Notes: a model not told the origin generated them from the letters alone. A stretch of 37,861 nt of DNA from CANQBR01 sp964641395 (GCA_964641395.1 CAZXKQ010000019.1:1-37861); one strand, 5' to 3'; counted from the first letter of the stretch, positions 24,320 through 34,990 are shown. Program-made: numbers and translations.

Positions 24320-24344
24320 GGAACTTTGGCCTGCCAGAAGTTCC
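24320..24344 (+). promoter_or_regulatory. near-perfect palindrome at the start of the ppdK leader
   Basis: GGAACTT (24320-24326) and AAGTTCC (24338-24344) flank inner arms TGGC and GCCA. Only CT and one G are unpaired. It covers the transcript start region from about +7, so it could be an operator or a 5' hairpin that protects or regulates the mRNA. Confidence 0.5.
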
Positions 24345-24418
24345 GTTAAAACCTAATCCTAAGTCACTAATTTTCTGTCACATAACCTTTCGTCAAGTTC
24401 AAGTCAGGAGGTCTTTAA

Positions 24419-27049
<2,631 letters not shown>

Positions 27050-27068
27050 ACAGAGTCCTGCCTAGCAC

Positions 27069-27092
27069 GGGCCCCCTACGGGGGGCCTTTTG
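27069..27092 (+). terminator. terminator of ppdK
   Basis: GGCCCCC (27070-27076) and GGGGGCC (27081-27087) form a 7-bp GC stem with a 4-nt loop, followed by TTTT, 20 nt after the stop. Confidence 0.85.
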
Positions 27093-27173
27093 TATTAGGG
27101 GCGGTTAGAGCAGCTCCCCCTGCCCGGGCTACTGAGGGAAGCCGTACCTTGGCCTTCCTCCCTGCCTAAACCC

Positions 27174-27202
27174 TTTACTAAACCTAGGCTAGGGGCTATA
27201 AT
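27174..27202 (+). promoter_or_regulatory. promoter of azlCD
   Basis: TTTACT (27174-27179), 17-nt spacer, TATAAT (27197-27202); 55 nt before the azlC ATG. Confidence 0.75.
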
Positions 27203-27257
27203 AGGCATAGACTGGAGCCGGCCCCCAGCCGGCCCCGCCAGAGGAGTTACGCCGCCT

Positions 27258-28007
27258 ATGAAGGAACCTACCGTATTAAGTACAGCCTTAAACCCTAGCA
27301 GGACTAGCTGCTTTTACCAGGGGGTGCGGGACGGCCTGCCCATCGCCCTAGGCTACTTCGCCGTAGCCTTCACCTTCGGCATCGCCTCCAAGCCCTTCGG
27401 CCTGGACGCCCTGCAAGCGGCCTTTATGAGCTTTACCAATATGACCAGCGCCGGCCAGTTCGCCGCCCTGGGAGTCATCGGCTCTGCCGGCGGCCTGGTG
27501 GAGATGGCCCTCACCCAGTTGATCATCAACCTGCGCTACTGCCTGATGAGCTGCGCCGTCAGCCAGCACCTGCCCCTAGGCCTGCCCTACTACCACCGCT
27601 TCTTGATGGCCTACGTGATCACCGATGAGATCTTCGGCGTCTCCATCCGCCAAAAAATCATCTGGCCCTACTACATCTACGGCATGCTGGTAGTAACCGT
27701 CCCCGGCTGGACCAGCGGCACCGCCCTAGGGGTGCTCACCGGCAAGGTCCTGCCCCTGCGCCTGGTCAGCGCCCTCAGCGTGGCCCTCTACAGCATGTTC
27801 ATCGCCGTCATCGTCCCTGCGGCCAAGGAGAACCGGGTGCTGGCCTACCTCATCCCCCTGGCCATGGCCGTCAGCCTGGCCTTCAACCTGCTGCCCGGCC
27901 TGCGGGACATCTCCTACGGCAGCCGCATCATCCTCCTGACGGTGCTGCTGAGCCTGGCCGCCGCCTGGTTCTTCCCCGTCCCGGCTGAAGAAGAGGAGGG
28001 TGAGTGA
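27258..28007 (+). CDS. azlC: AzlC-family branched-chain amino acid transporter, large subunit
   Basis: A 249-residue integral membrane protein with several hydrophobic segments from about residue 30 onwards. Family motifs are seen: GLPIALGYFAVAFTFGIAS near the start, FTNMTSAGQFAALG and LTQLIINLRYCLMSCAVSQHL. AzlC with the small AzlD forms a branched-chain amino acid exporter/permease; the direction of transport is not visible. The last residues are acidic (EEEEGE). It lies close to the ilv and leu operons, which fits a branched-chain amino acid role. AGAGGAG lies 11-12 nt before the ATG. azlD overlaps its stop. Confidence 0.93.
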   Translation: MKEPTVLSTALNPSRTSCFYQGVRDGLPIALGYFAVAFTFGIASKPFGLDALQAAFMSFTNMTSAGQFAALGVIGSAGGLVEMALTQLIINLRYCLMSCAVSQHLPLGLPYYHRFLMAYVITDEIFGVSIRQKIIWPYYIYGMLVVTVPGWTSGTALGVLTGKVLPLRLVSALSVALYSMFIAVIVPAAKENRVLAYLIPLAMAVSLAFNLLPGLRDISYGSRIILLTVLLSLAAAWFFPVPAEEEEGE

Positions 28008-28312
28008 TGGACTACAGCCCCTACACCTACATCATCGTCATGGCCTTGGTGACCTACGCCATCCGGGTGCTGCCCCTCACCCTCATCCGCCGTCAGATCA
28101 AGCAGCCCCTGGTCCGCTCCTTCCTCTTCTACGTGCCCTATGTGACCCTGGCGGTGATGACCTTCCCTGCCATCCTCTCCGCCACCAGCTCCACCCTCTC
28201 CGCCGCCCTGGGCCTCCTCTGCGCCATCTTCTGGGCCTACCGGGGAGGCAGCCTGGTGCAGGTGGCCGCCGCCAGCTGCGCCCTGGTCTTCCTCGTAGAA
28301 CTCTTGCTCTGA
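28007..28312 (+). CDS. azlD: AzlD-family small transporter subunit
   Basis: A 101-residue protein with three to four membrane segments (TYIIVMALVTYAIRVLPLTLI, then FLFYVPYVTLAVMTFPAIL). The TYAIRVLPL stretch is typical of AzlD. ATG at 28007 shares a base with the azlC stop (TGATG); a GTG one codon earlier is an alternative. Co-expression with azlC is certain from this overlap. Confidence 0.92.
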   Translation: MDYSPYTYIIVMALVTYAIRVLPLTLIRRQIKQPLVRSFLFYVPYVTLAVMTFPAILSATSSTLSAALGLLCAIFWAYRGGSLVQVAAASCALVFLVELLL

Positions 28313-28344
28313 GCCCTGGCCTTCCAGCCGCCATCCTATCCTAG

Positions 28345-28395
28345 ACAAAAAAGGGCTGCCCCGCGCCACTCCGTACCGTGGCTGGGACAGCCCTT
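28345..28395 (-). terminator. terminator between convergent azlD and ttdB
   Basis: AAGGGCTG (28351-28358) and CAGCCCTT (28388-28395) frame an inner GCCAC/GTGGC stem. On the minus strand the distal arm ends in TTTTTT, so it mainly stops the ttdAB transcript, though it may also slow azlCD read-through. Confidence 0.82.
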
Positions 28396-28416
28396 AACTA
28401 TGTCTGCCTGGCAGGC

Positions 28417-29043
28417 CTACTTGATAAAGCTTACTTCCTTGCAGATCTTGGCCAGCTGCTCTTCCTTGCGTTTGTTGTACTCTAGCTTCTTCTCTTCAAA
28501 GTAGTTGCGGCCCTGGCTGTCTATGGAGACGATGAGGGGGCCGAATTCCTTCACCCGGCAGTGCCACAGGGTCTCCGGCATGCCCAGGTCCCGCCACTGG
28601 GCCTCTACGATCTCCTCCACGCAGACGGCGGCCACTACCGCGTTGCCGGCGGGGAAGACGCAGTGGATGGCGCCAAAGTCCTTGCAGGCCCGGGCCGTCT
28701 CCGGCCCCATGCCTCCCTTGCCTACGATGACCCGCACCCCGGTGCGCTTGGTGAACTCGTACTCAAACTTTTCCATGCGCATGGAGGTGGTGGGGCCTAC
28801 GTTGACCATCTGGAACTTGTCATCAGGCAGGGGCCTGATGATGGGGCCGGCGTGGAGGATGCCTGCATTCCTCACATCCACAGGGATCTGCAGCCCTGCC
28901 TCCACCACCCGGCGGTGGGCCACATCCCGGCAGGTGGTAAGGCTGCCGCTGAGGTAGATGATGTCGCCGATCTTGATATCCTGCAGATCCTCTGCCGTTA
29001 CAGGGGTTACCAGGATCTTTCTGCCGTCTTTGAACTCTAACAT
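28417..29043 (-). CDS. ttdB: class I Fe-S hydro-lyase beta subunit (L(+)-tartrate dehydratase / fumarase type)
   Basis: A 208-residue beta subunit of the two-subunit class I hydratases. CRDVAHRR, VNVGPTTSMRM, VGKGGMGP and LWHCRVKEFGPLIVSID closely follow E. coli TtdB by memory, and the C-terminus FIK corresponds to its YIK. In class I fumarases the same region is fused to the alpha part. With TtdA it dehydrates tartrate to oxaloacetate or interconverts malate and fumarate; the sequence alone does not decide. Its start overlaps the alpha subunit stop. A strong terminator follows. Confidence 0.9.
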   Translation of the reverse strand: MLEFKDGRKILVTPVTAEDLQDIKIGDIIYLSGSLTTCRDVAHRRVVEAGLQIPVDVRNAGILHAGPIIRPLPDDKFQMVNVGPTTSMRMEKFEYEFTKRTGVRVIVGKGGMGPETARACKDFGAIHCVFPAGNAVVAAVCVEEIVEAQWRDLGMPETLWHCRVKEFGPLIVSIDSQGRNYFEEKKLEYNKRKEEQLAKICKEVSFIK

Positions 29044-29942
29044 TAGAGGGTCACCCCCTTGTGGGAAGTTATGGTGTAGTTCAGGTCCTTGTCAAAGATG
29101 ATGTGGCCCCGCCTGTGGCTCCAGCAGCCTACGTTGACTGCTACGCCGATGGCAGAGGGGTGGCGGGCGGTGTTCTCGATGTTCACCCCTAGCACGGAGG
29201 CCCTGCCTCCCATGCCCTGGGGCCCTAGGCCGATGGCGTTGATCCCCTCTTCCAGCAGCCTCTCCATCTTGGCGGCCCGCTCATTGGGATTGTGGGAGCC
29301 GATGGGCCGCATAAGGGCCTTCTTGGAAAGGAGGGCCGCCGTCTCTACGCTGGTGGCCACCCCTACCCCTACCAGGAGGGGCGGGCAGGCGTTGAGGCCG
29401 TAGCTGGTCATCCTGTCCAGGACGAACTTAGCCACCCCCTCATAGCCCTCCCCCGGCATCAGCACCATGGCGTAGCCGGGCAGGGTGCAGCCGCCTCCGG
29501 CCATATAGGTGTAGATTTCACAGGTATCTGCATGGGGCACCAGGTCGAACCAGATGGTGGGAGTGCCCTTGCCTACGTTCTTCCCGGTGTTGTACTCATC
29601 GAAGGTCTCCACGGAATTGTGGCGCAGGGGGGTGTCGAAGGTGGCCTTGACCACCGCCTCCTTGAGGAGGGCCTCCACATCGTCAATGAGGGGGAAGCGG
29701 CTGCCGCACTTCAGCCAAAATTGAATTACGCCGGTATCCTGGCAGGAGGGCCGGTCTAAATCCTTGGCCAATTGTTGGTTGCGAAACATGGTGTCGTAGA
29801 TAACCTTGGCCATAGGGTTATCCTCCGCCTGGCGCAGCTCTTGCAGCTTGGCGATTACGTCATCAGGCAAGATCTTGCCGGTGTAGCCTACAAACTTGGC
29901 CACCAGTTCCGTCATCTTCTGCACTTGTTCTGCGTGTGACAT
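29043..29942 (-). CDS. ttdA: class I Fe-S hydro-lyase alpha subunit (L(+)-tartrate dehydratase / fumarase type)
   Basis: A 299-residue alpha subunit carrying the [4Fe-4S] cluster. Candidate cluster cysteines are in DRPSCQDTG, GLNACPPLLVGVG and NVGCWSHRRG. Segments LRHNSVETFDEYNTGKNVG, AGGGCTLPGYAMVLMPGEG, VATSVETAALLSKKAL and IGSHNPNERAAKMERLLEEG align with E. coli TtdA from memory, and length (303) agrees. RBS AGGAGG is present 6 nt upstream. Near ppdK and pckA it makes sense in C4-dicarboxylate metabolism, probably oxygen-sensitive. The promoter in 29943-30040 is not clear. Confidence 0.9.
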   Translation of the reverse strand: MSHAEQVQKMTELVAKFVGYTGKILPDDVIAKLQELRQAEDNPMAKVIYDTMFRNQQLAKDLDRPSCQDTGVIQFWLKCGSRFPLIDDVEALLKEAVVKATFDTPLRHNSVETFDEYNTGKNVGKGTPTIWFDLVPHADTCEIYTYMAGGGCTLPGYAMVLMPGEGYEGVAKFVLDRMTSYGLNACPPLLVGVGVATSVETAALLSKKALMRPIGSHNPNERAAKMERLLEEGINAIGLGPQGMGGRASVLGVNIENTARHPSAIGVAVNVGCWSHRRGHIIFDKDLNYTITSHKGVTL

Positions 29943-30036
29943 GATTACCTCCTGAAGCTTGTATAGTAGGGTGGGCCGTAAGACCGAAGGGAAAGCCGTC
30001 TAGTATCCTCCTACCATAGGCCGGAGCCTGCCAGAG

Positions 30037-30066
30037 GAAAAGGCCCTGGGCCGCAGCCCAAGGCCT
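30037..30066 (-). terminator. terminator of the leu operon
   Basis: GGCC-CT-GGGC, a CGCA loop, then GCCC-AA-GGCC (30042-30065), followed on the minus strand by TTTTCC. It lies 15 nt beyond the leuB stop. Confidence 0.82.
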
Positions 30067-30080
30067 GGAAAGGCTGGCGC

Positions 30081-31154
30081 CTATTTTAACAGTTCTGCGG
30101 CGATAAGGTAGGCCATCTCCGAGGTGGATACCAACTGCAGGCCGTCGCTGTAGAGGTCCTTGGTCCTATAGCCCTGCTCCATCACTCCGTCCACAGCCGC
30201 CTCGATGGCCGCAGCCGCCTCCGGCTGCTTCAAAGAGTAGCGCAGCATCATGGCGGTGCTGAGGATGGTGGCGGTGGGGTTGGCTATGCCCTGGCCGGCT
30301 ATATCGGGGGCGCTGCCGTGGATGGGCTCGTACATGCCGGTGCCGTCCCCCAGGGAGGCGCTGGGCAGCAGGCCGATGGAGCCGGCGATGGTGCTGGCCT
30401 CGTCTGAGAGGATGTCGCCGAAGATGTTGTTGGTGAGGATGATGTCGAACTGCTTAGGATTCAGCACCAACTGCATAGCGCAGTTGTCCACATAGTAGTG
30501 GTTCAGCTCCACCTCCGGGAACTCCTCCGCCTGCATCTGGCTGACGATGCGCCGCCACAGCCGGCTGCTGGCCAGCACATTGGCCTTGTCCACGCTGGTG
30601 AGCTTCCCCCGCCGCTCCTTGGCAGCCTGGAAGGCGAAGCGGGCGATGCGCTGGATCTCCGGCTTGCTGTAGAGTTCTACATCGCTGGCCTCTTCCACTC
30701 CCTCCTGGTTGAGGTGGGCCTCAGCGTGGTGGCCGAAGTAGATGCCCCCGGTCAGCTCCCGCACGATCAACAGGTCGGCCCCCGCCACCCGTTCGGGGCG
30801 CAGGGGGGAGAGATGGGCGGTGAAGGCAGGCACCGTCACCGGCCGCAGGTTGCAGTAGAGGCCTAGGGCCTTGCGGATCCCCAGCAGGCCCTTTTCCGGC
30901 CGCAGGGCGGGATCCAGGTTGTCCCACTTAGGGCCGCCTACCGCCCCTAGCAGCACTGCGTCAGCAGCCTTGGCCGAGGCGATGGTGGCCTCCGGCAGGG
31001 GCACGCCGGCGGCGTCGATGGCGGCACCGCCGATGAGCTGCTTGTCAAAGTCGATGGTGAAATTAAACTTGGTGGCAACGGCCTCCAGCACCTCTACGGC
31101 GGCGTCGATGATCTCTACGCCGATGCCGTCACCGGGAAGCAGGGTTACTTTCAT
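30081..31154 (-). CDS. leuB: 3-isopropylmalate dehydrogenase
   Basis: A 357-residue NAD-dependent enzyme that oxidatively decarboxylates 3-isopropylmalate. Family features: LLPGDGIGVEIIDAAVEVL, LLGAVGGPKWD, LRPVTV, VRELTGGIYFG, and the DNCAMQL / TNNIFGDILSDEAS pair that binds Mg and substrate. ASLGDGTGMYEPIHGSAPDIAGQG is the NAD-side motif. The start overlaps leuD by 4 nt. Last gene of the T-box-controlled operon. Confidence 0.97.
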   Translation of the reverse strand: MKVTLLPGDGIGVEIIDAAVEVLEAVATKFNFTIDFDKQLIGGAAIDAAGVPLPEATIASAKAADAVLLGAVGGPKWDNLDPALRPEKGLLGIRKALGLYCNLRPVTVPAFTAHLSPLRPERVAGADLLIVRELTGGIYFGHHAEAHLNQEGVEEASDVELYSKPEIQRIARFAFQAAKERRGKLTSVDKANVLASSRLWRRIVSQMQAEEFPEVELNHYYVDNCAMQLVLNPKQFDIILTNNIFGDILSDEASTIAGSIGLLPSASLGDGTGMYEPIHGSAPDIAGQGIANPTATILSTAMMLRYSLKQPEAAAAIEAAVDGVMEQGYRTKDLYSDGLQLVSTSEMAYLIAAELLK

Positions 31155-31648
31155 GCTTTTTGTTCTCCTTTTACGTAATTAATCAGGCCGCCGGCGTCAG
31201 CGATCTTTTGGATGAACTCCGGCAGTGGCTTGGTCTGGATGGTGAGGCCCTTGTTGAGGATGCGGATGGTGCCCTGGGCTAGATCTACCTCTAACTGGTC
31301 TCCTGCCTGGATCTTCTCCACCTCCGGCCCTATTTCCAGCATGGGCAGGCCGATGTTGATGGCGTTGCGGTAGAAGATGCGGGCGAAGCTGTCGGCTATC
31401 AAGCACTTGATGCCCTTCACCTTCAGCACCAGGGGAGCGTGCTCCCGGGAGGAGCCGCAGCCGAAGTTCTTCCCTGCCACCATGTAGTCTCCCGGCTGTA
31501 CGTTGGCGGCGAAGTTCACCACCAGGTTTTCCTTGGAGTCCTCCATGGCGTGCTGGGCCAGTTCCTGAGGGTCAGAAATATTCAAATAACGGGCGGGGAT
31601 GATCACGTCGGTGTCTACATGGTCCCCATAGCGCCATACCTTGCTCAT
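31151..31648 (-). CDS. leuD: 3-isopropylmalate dehydratase small subunit
   Basis: A 165-residue swivel-domain subunit of isopropylmalate isomerase. YGDHVDTDVIIPARYL, then GKNFGCGSSREHAPLVLK (substrate loop with Ser-Arg) and FARIFYRNAINIGLPML are diagnostic. It is the short (archaeal-type) LeuD form of about 165 residues, matching the short LeuC here. 4-nt overlaps with leuC and leuB. Confidence 0.96.
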   Translation of the reverse strand: MSKVWRYGDHVDTDVIIPARYLNISDPQELAQHAMEDSKENLVVNFAANVQPGDYMVAGKNFGCGSSREHAPLVLKVKGIKCLIADSFARIFYRNAINIGLPMLEIGPEVEKIQAGDQLEVDLAQGTIRILNKGLTIQTKPLPEFIQKIADAGGLINYVKGEQKA

Positions 31649-32910
31649 TGTACTACCTCCTCAGGGTCGGTGATGTAGCCAGTCAGGGCGCTGGCAGCAG
31701 CGGTGTAGGGGCTGGCCAGGTAGACCTCGCTGTCCACATGGCCCATCCTCCCCCTAAAGTTGCGGTTGGTGGTGCTGACGGCCCGCTCCCCTGCGGCCAG
31801 GATCCCCATGTAGCCTCCCAGGCAGGGGCCGCAGGTGGGGGTGGAGACGGCGGCACCGGCATCGATGAAGATGTCGATGTAGCCCCGATGGAGGGCCTCC
31901 TTGTAGATCTCCTGGGTGGCGGGGATGATGATGGTGCGGACGCTGTCCTGTACCCGCCGGCCCTTCAGCAGCTGGGCGGCGGCGGCCAGGTCTTCCAACC
32001 TGCCGTTAGTGCAGGAGCCGATGACCACCTGGTCGATTTTGATCTGCCGGCCCTCCTTGGCGGGATGGACGTTCTCCGGCAGGTGGGGGTAGGCCACCAC
32101 CGGCACTAACTGGCCCAGGTCTATCTCTACCGTACGGCTGTACTCTGCGTCGGCATCGGCCTCCACCGGCTGGTAGGGCCTGGTCACCCCTCGCTCCTGC
32201 AGGAAGGCCAGGGTCTTGTCGTCTACAGGGAAGATGCCGTTCTTCCCTCCTGCCTCGATGGCCATGTTGCAGATGGTCAGCCGGTCGGCCATGGTGAGGC
32301 CGGCCACTCCCGGGCCGCCGAACTCCAAGGACTGGTAGCGGGCCCCGTCCACGCCGATGCGGCCGATGAGGGTGAGGATCACGTCCTTGCCGCTGACGAA
32401 CCTGGGCAGCCTCCCTACCAGGTTGACCTTGATGGCCTGGGGCACCTTGAACCAGCTGCTGCCGCTGGCCATGGCGGCGCCGATATCGGTGGAGCCCATG
32501 CCGGTGGACAGGGCGTTCAAGGCCCCGTAGGTGCAGGTGTGGGAGTCGGCGCCGATGATGATCTCTCCGGGGGCCACCAGGCCCTTGTCCGGCAACAGGG
32601 CGTGCTCGATGCCCATCTTGCCCACTTCAAAGTAGTTGACCACCCCCTGCGCCCGGGCGAAGTCCCGCATCGTCTTACACATGGTGGCGGACTTGATGTC
32701 CTTGCAGGGTGAGAAATGATCCGGCACCAGGACGATCTTGGTCCGGTCGAAGACAGGCCGGCCGATTTTGCTAAATTCGGCGATGGCAGGGGGGCCGGTA
32801 ATATCGTTGGCCATTACCAGGTCCACCTGGGCCACTAACAGATCCCCGGCACTGACCCTGTCCCGGCCAGCGTGCCTGGCTAAAATCTTTTCCGTCATCG
32901 TCATGCCCAT
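31645..32910 (-). CDS. leuC: 3-isopropylmalate dehydratase large subunit
   Basis: A 421-residue aconitase-superfamily protein (short, LeuC type 2/homoaconitase-like). Cluster cysteines occur in GADSHTCTYGALNA, VIGSCTNGRLEDL and PTCGPCLGGYMG. It isomerises 2- to 3-isopropylmalate with LeuD. First gene of the leuCDB operon, 43-55 nt after the T-box terminator; GGAGGTAGAGG lies upstream of the ATG. leuA is absent from the operon. Confidence 0.96.
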   Translation of the reverse strand: MGMTMTEKILARHAGRDRVSAGDLLVAQVDLVMANDITGPPAIAEFSKIGRPVFDRTKIVLVPDHFSPCKDIKSATMCKTMRDFARAQGVVNYFEVGKMGIEHALLPDKGLVAPGEIIIGADSHTCTYGALNALSTGMGSTDIGAAMASGSSWFKVPQAIKVNLVGRLPRFVSGKDVILTLIGRIGVDGARYQSLEFGGPGVAGLTMADRLTICNMAIEAGGKNGIFPVDDKTLAFLQERGVTRPYQPVEADADAEYSRTVEIDLGQLVPVVAYPHLPENVHPAKEGRQIKIDQVVIGSCTNGRLEDLAAAAQLLKGRRVQDSVRTIIIPATQEIYKEALHRGYIDIFIDAGAAVSTPTCGPCLGGYMGILAAGERAVSTTNRNFRGRMGHVDSEVYLASPYTAAASALTGYITDPEEVVQ

Positions 32911-32957
32911 ATGCCTCTACCTCCATCACTGAGCTCCAAGTAACAGGGGGTTAGCAA

Positions 32958-33219
32958 AGAAAAAGCCCTATCTGCGCTGGCAGATAGGGGCGTTTAACCG
33001 CGGTACCACCCTACTTGATCCTTCATTTTCCCGAAGCAGCCCTTCGGCGGCGTAACGTGCCTCTTCCGTCCCCCTCTCAGCAGCCTGGGCGGCTGGTTCG
33101 AAGGGGCGGCTCCCAGGTGAGCGCGCCTAGGCCGCGCTGGCAGCTCCCAGCAACCGCTGCCTCTCTTCAAGCCCCTAGCCTAGACTTAGCCTGTTCCTCG
33201 CCTTTCTTCCCTATGCTTG
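32958..33219 (-). promoter_or_regulatory. T-box riboswitch of the leuCDB operon (Leu specifier CUC)
   Basis: On the minus strand AGGGTGGTACCGCGG is at 33012-32998. The terminator is GCCCCTATCTGC / GCAGATAGGGC (32991-32965) followed by TTTTTC. Stem I is well formed: GGC/GCC basal pairs, a kink-turn, CAGG/CCUG, then a specifier loop whose 3' strand reads GCGCUCA. CUC (33121-33119) followed by A is the specifier, for tRNA-Leu(GAG). Uncharged tRNA-Leu should allow read-through into leuC. Confidence 0.94.
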
Positions 33220-33507
33220 TCTACTATTATCGCAACTTTCCCCAGCTTTGTCAAGGGCTGCCGCCGATTTTACCAGTTCCTCCTTGGCCGCCTTGCTCAG
33301 CTGCTTCAGGGCGTATTCCCGGCTCAGGGCCTGGCCCTTGTCCGCCGCCTCCTCCCAGTAGACCAGTTGCACCGGGCCCCGGGCCCGGGTATACTTGGCC
33401 CCCCTGCCGGCCTGGTGGGCCGCCACCCGCCGGGCTAGATCCCTGGTGCTGCCGGTGTAGAGGGAGCCGTCCCGGCAGCGGAGCATGTAGACGAAGTAGG
33501 GCTTCAT
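33211..33507 (-). CDS. GIY-YIG domain protein (UPF0213/YhbQ-like)
   Basis: A 98-residue single-domain GIY-YIG protein. FVYMLRCRDGSLYTGSTRDLARRVAAH contains the VYxL...YTG core (here YTG for YIG) and the catalytic Arg region, followed by RGAKYTRARGPVQLVYWEE. Such small proteins act as structure-specific or uncharacterised nucleases. The 4-nt overlap with the cyclophilin gene shows an operon. Its last 15-20 codons also contain the -35 and -10 of the downstream leu promoter. Confidence 0.88.
   Translation of the reverse strand: MKPYFVYMLRCRDGSLYTGSTRDLARRVAAHQAGRGAKYTRARGPVQLVYWEEAADKGQALSREYALKQLSKAAKEELVKSAAALDKAGESCDNSRQA
33226..33254 (-). promoter_or_regulatory. consensus promoter of the leu operon, inside the GIY-YIG gene
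   Basis: On the minus strand TTGACA (33254-33249) and GATAAT (33231-33226) are 17 nt apart. Both lie within the 3' end of the GIY-YIG coding region, and the T-box leader starts around 33219, near the stop codon of that gene. Confidence 0.9.
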
Positions 33508-33971
33508 GCCAGCACTTCTACCTTCTCCATGATCACAGGCTGGAGGGGCCTGTCCCTCCGGTCCGTGGGCACCACCCCGATGAGGCGCACCACCTCCATG
33601 CCCTCCACGATGCGGCCGAAGATGGCGTGGTGGCCGTTCAGCCAGGGAGTGGGGGCCAGGGTGATGAAGAACTGGCTGCCCCCTGTATCGGGGCCGGCAT
33701 TGGCCATGGAGAGGACGCCCTCGTCATCGTGGACCAGGCCGGGGCCGAACTCATCCTTGATGGCATAGCCAGGGCCGCCGGTGCCGTTGCCCCTGGGGCA
33801 GCCCCCCTGGATCATGAAGCCGTCAATCACCCGGTGGAAGGTGAGGCCGTTGTAAAAGCCCTTCTCTACCAGGGAGAGGAAGTTGCCGGCGGTGATAGGG
33901 GCCCTGTCCTCGTACAGTTCTGCCACAAAGGCCCCCTTGTTAGTGGTGAAGCGCACTTTCCGATTAGCCAT
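33504..33971 (-). CDS. cyclophilin-type peptidyl-prolyl cis-trans isomerase
   Basis: A 155-residue cytoplasmic cyclophilin (no signal peptide) that isomerises Xaa-Pro bonds. Active-site segments: FHRVIDGFMIQGG, SMANAGPDTGGSQFFIT and HHAIFGRIVEGMEVV. Length is typical of compact bacterial PpiB. It starts 6 nt after the membrane-protein gene and overlaps the GIY-YIG gene at its end. Confidence 0.93.
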   Translation of the reverse strand: MANRKVRFTTNKGAFVAELYEDRAPITAGNFLSLVEKGFYNGLTFHRVIDGFMIQGGCPRGNGTGGPGYAIKDEFGPGLVHDDEGVLSMANAGPDTGGSQFFITLAPTPWLNGHHAIFGRIVEGMEVVRLIGVVPTDRRDRPLQPVIMEKVEVLA

Positions 33972-33977
33972 AGTACC

Positions 33978-34877
33978 TTACCTCTTTTCTATAGTGAAGT
34001 CCACCTGCTTCCGCAACAGGCAGACTAGGAGCCAGAGGCCGCAGCCTATGGCCGCCAGCAGGGCGGGAAGCAGGGCCTGGGCCTGGCTGTTGCCCTGGAA
34101 GAGGATGACCACGAAGGCCATCAAGATGAAGCTGCCCTGGGCCACCTGGAGGCGGCGGGGGTTGAGCCTTTTATTGTTCTTATCCCCCCGGGCGTGGACG
34201 TAGAGGGCCAGCCGCAGTTCCGGCAGGAAGAGGAGGAAGAAGACCGCTAGGAGGATCAAATAGGAGAAGGAGAGGGCGTTGTCCAGCACGTTGTACTCCG
34301 CCAGGGCGGTGCCGGCCAAGGCGATGGCAGACAGGTAGAGGCTGCGGGGGTAGCCCTCGCTGATCTGGCTCTCCAGGGCGTAGAAGGCCCCAGTGGTGAG
34401 GGGATAGAGCCAGTAGCCTTCCTTGCCTAGGTAGACGGCCACGGCGATGATCAGCACGTTATCGGCGATACGGTGCCTGTCCCCGCTGCTGCGGGTGAAC
34501 ATCCGCAGGATGAAGAGCAGCCACAGCAGCACCAGGGGGTTGCCCTCCCCTAGGAAGAGGCCGGCCAGCAGGGTGAGGCCGCTGCCGATGAGGCTCCCTG
34601 CCCTGCGGTCCGGATCTAGCTCCCGGCCGATCAAGAAGGAGAGGATCATGTTCAGGCCCAGGGCGATGCCGGCCATAGTGGCGGCGCTGCCGTCCAAGCC
34701 CTGGTGGCTGCGCCACAGAGCCAGGCCTGCGGCGGCCAGGATGCCTGCCAGCAGGGCGCTGCGGCTGAGCCAGTTGTCTAGCTCCAGGGGCCGGCCCAGG
34801 CCTAGATAGGCGTTAATGCCGGTGGGCTCAAAGTCCTGGGGCTGGGGCCCGATAAATTTATTGCCTTTTCTTGCCAT
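33978..34877 (-). CDS. multi-pass membrane protein of unknown function
   Basis: A 299-residue protein with a soluble N-terminus of about 40 residues (GPQPQDFEP...) and about eight to nine hydrophobic segments, for example LLAGILAAAGLALW, MAGIALGLNMILSFLIG, LTLLAGLFLG, LVLLWLLFILRM, VLIIAVAVYLG, LILLAVFFLLFLPEL and LLPALLAAIGCGLWLLVCLL. No motif identifies a transporter or enzyme family. First gene of a three-gene set with cyclophilin and GIY-YIG protein; the upstream stretch has an extended -10 promoter. Confidence 0.8.
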   Translation of the reverse strand: MARKGNKFIGPQPQDFEPTGINAYLGLGRPLELDNWLSRSALLAGILAAAGLALWRSHQGLDGSAATMAGIALGLNMILSFLIGRELDPDRRAGSLIGSGLTLLAGLFLGEGNPLVLLWLLFILRMFTRSSGDRHRIADNVLIIAVAVYLGKEGYWLYPLTTGAFYALESQISEGYPRSLYLSAIALAGTALAEYNVLDNALSFSYLILLAVFFLLFLPELRLALYVHARGDKNNKRLNPRRLQVAQGSFILMAFVVILFQGNSQAQALLPALLAAIGCGLWLLVCLLRKQVDFTIEKR

Positions 34878-34981
34878 ACTACCACCTTGCCACCCACCGC
34901 CAGCGGGAAGTAAAGGCGCTTCTTGGGAAACGCCGTCTGAACCTGTCCGGCCGCGGCTGCGGGTTCGCTGTTTATGCTCTG

Positions 34982-34990
34982 ATTATACCA
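34982..34990 (-). promoter_or_regulatory. extended -10 promoter for the membrane protein/cyclophilin/GIY-YIG operon
   Basis: Read on the minus strand, TGGTATAAT, a perfect extended -10 about 105 nt upstream of the ATG; no good -35. The 379-nt intergenic region 34878-35256 holds this, the pckA promoter and the direct repeat below; nothing else was recognised. Confidence 0.55.

Noticed and set aside
33015..34028. 337-residue plus-strand frame over the leu T-box and cyclophilin
   Set aside because: It crosses a clear riboswitch and two real genes on the other strand and is Pro-rich shadow sequence.
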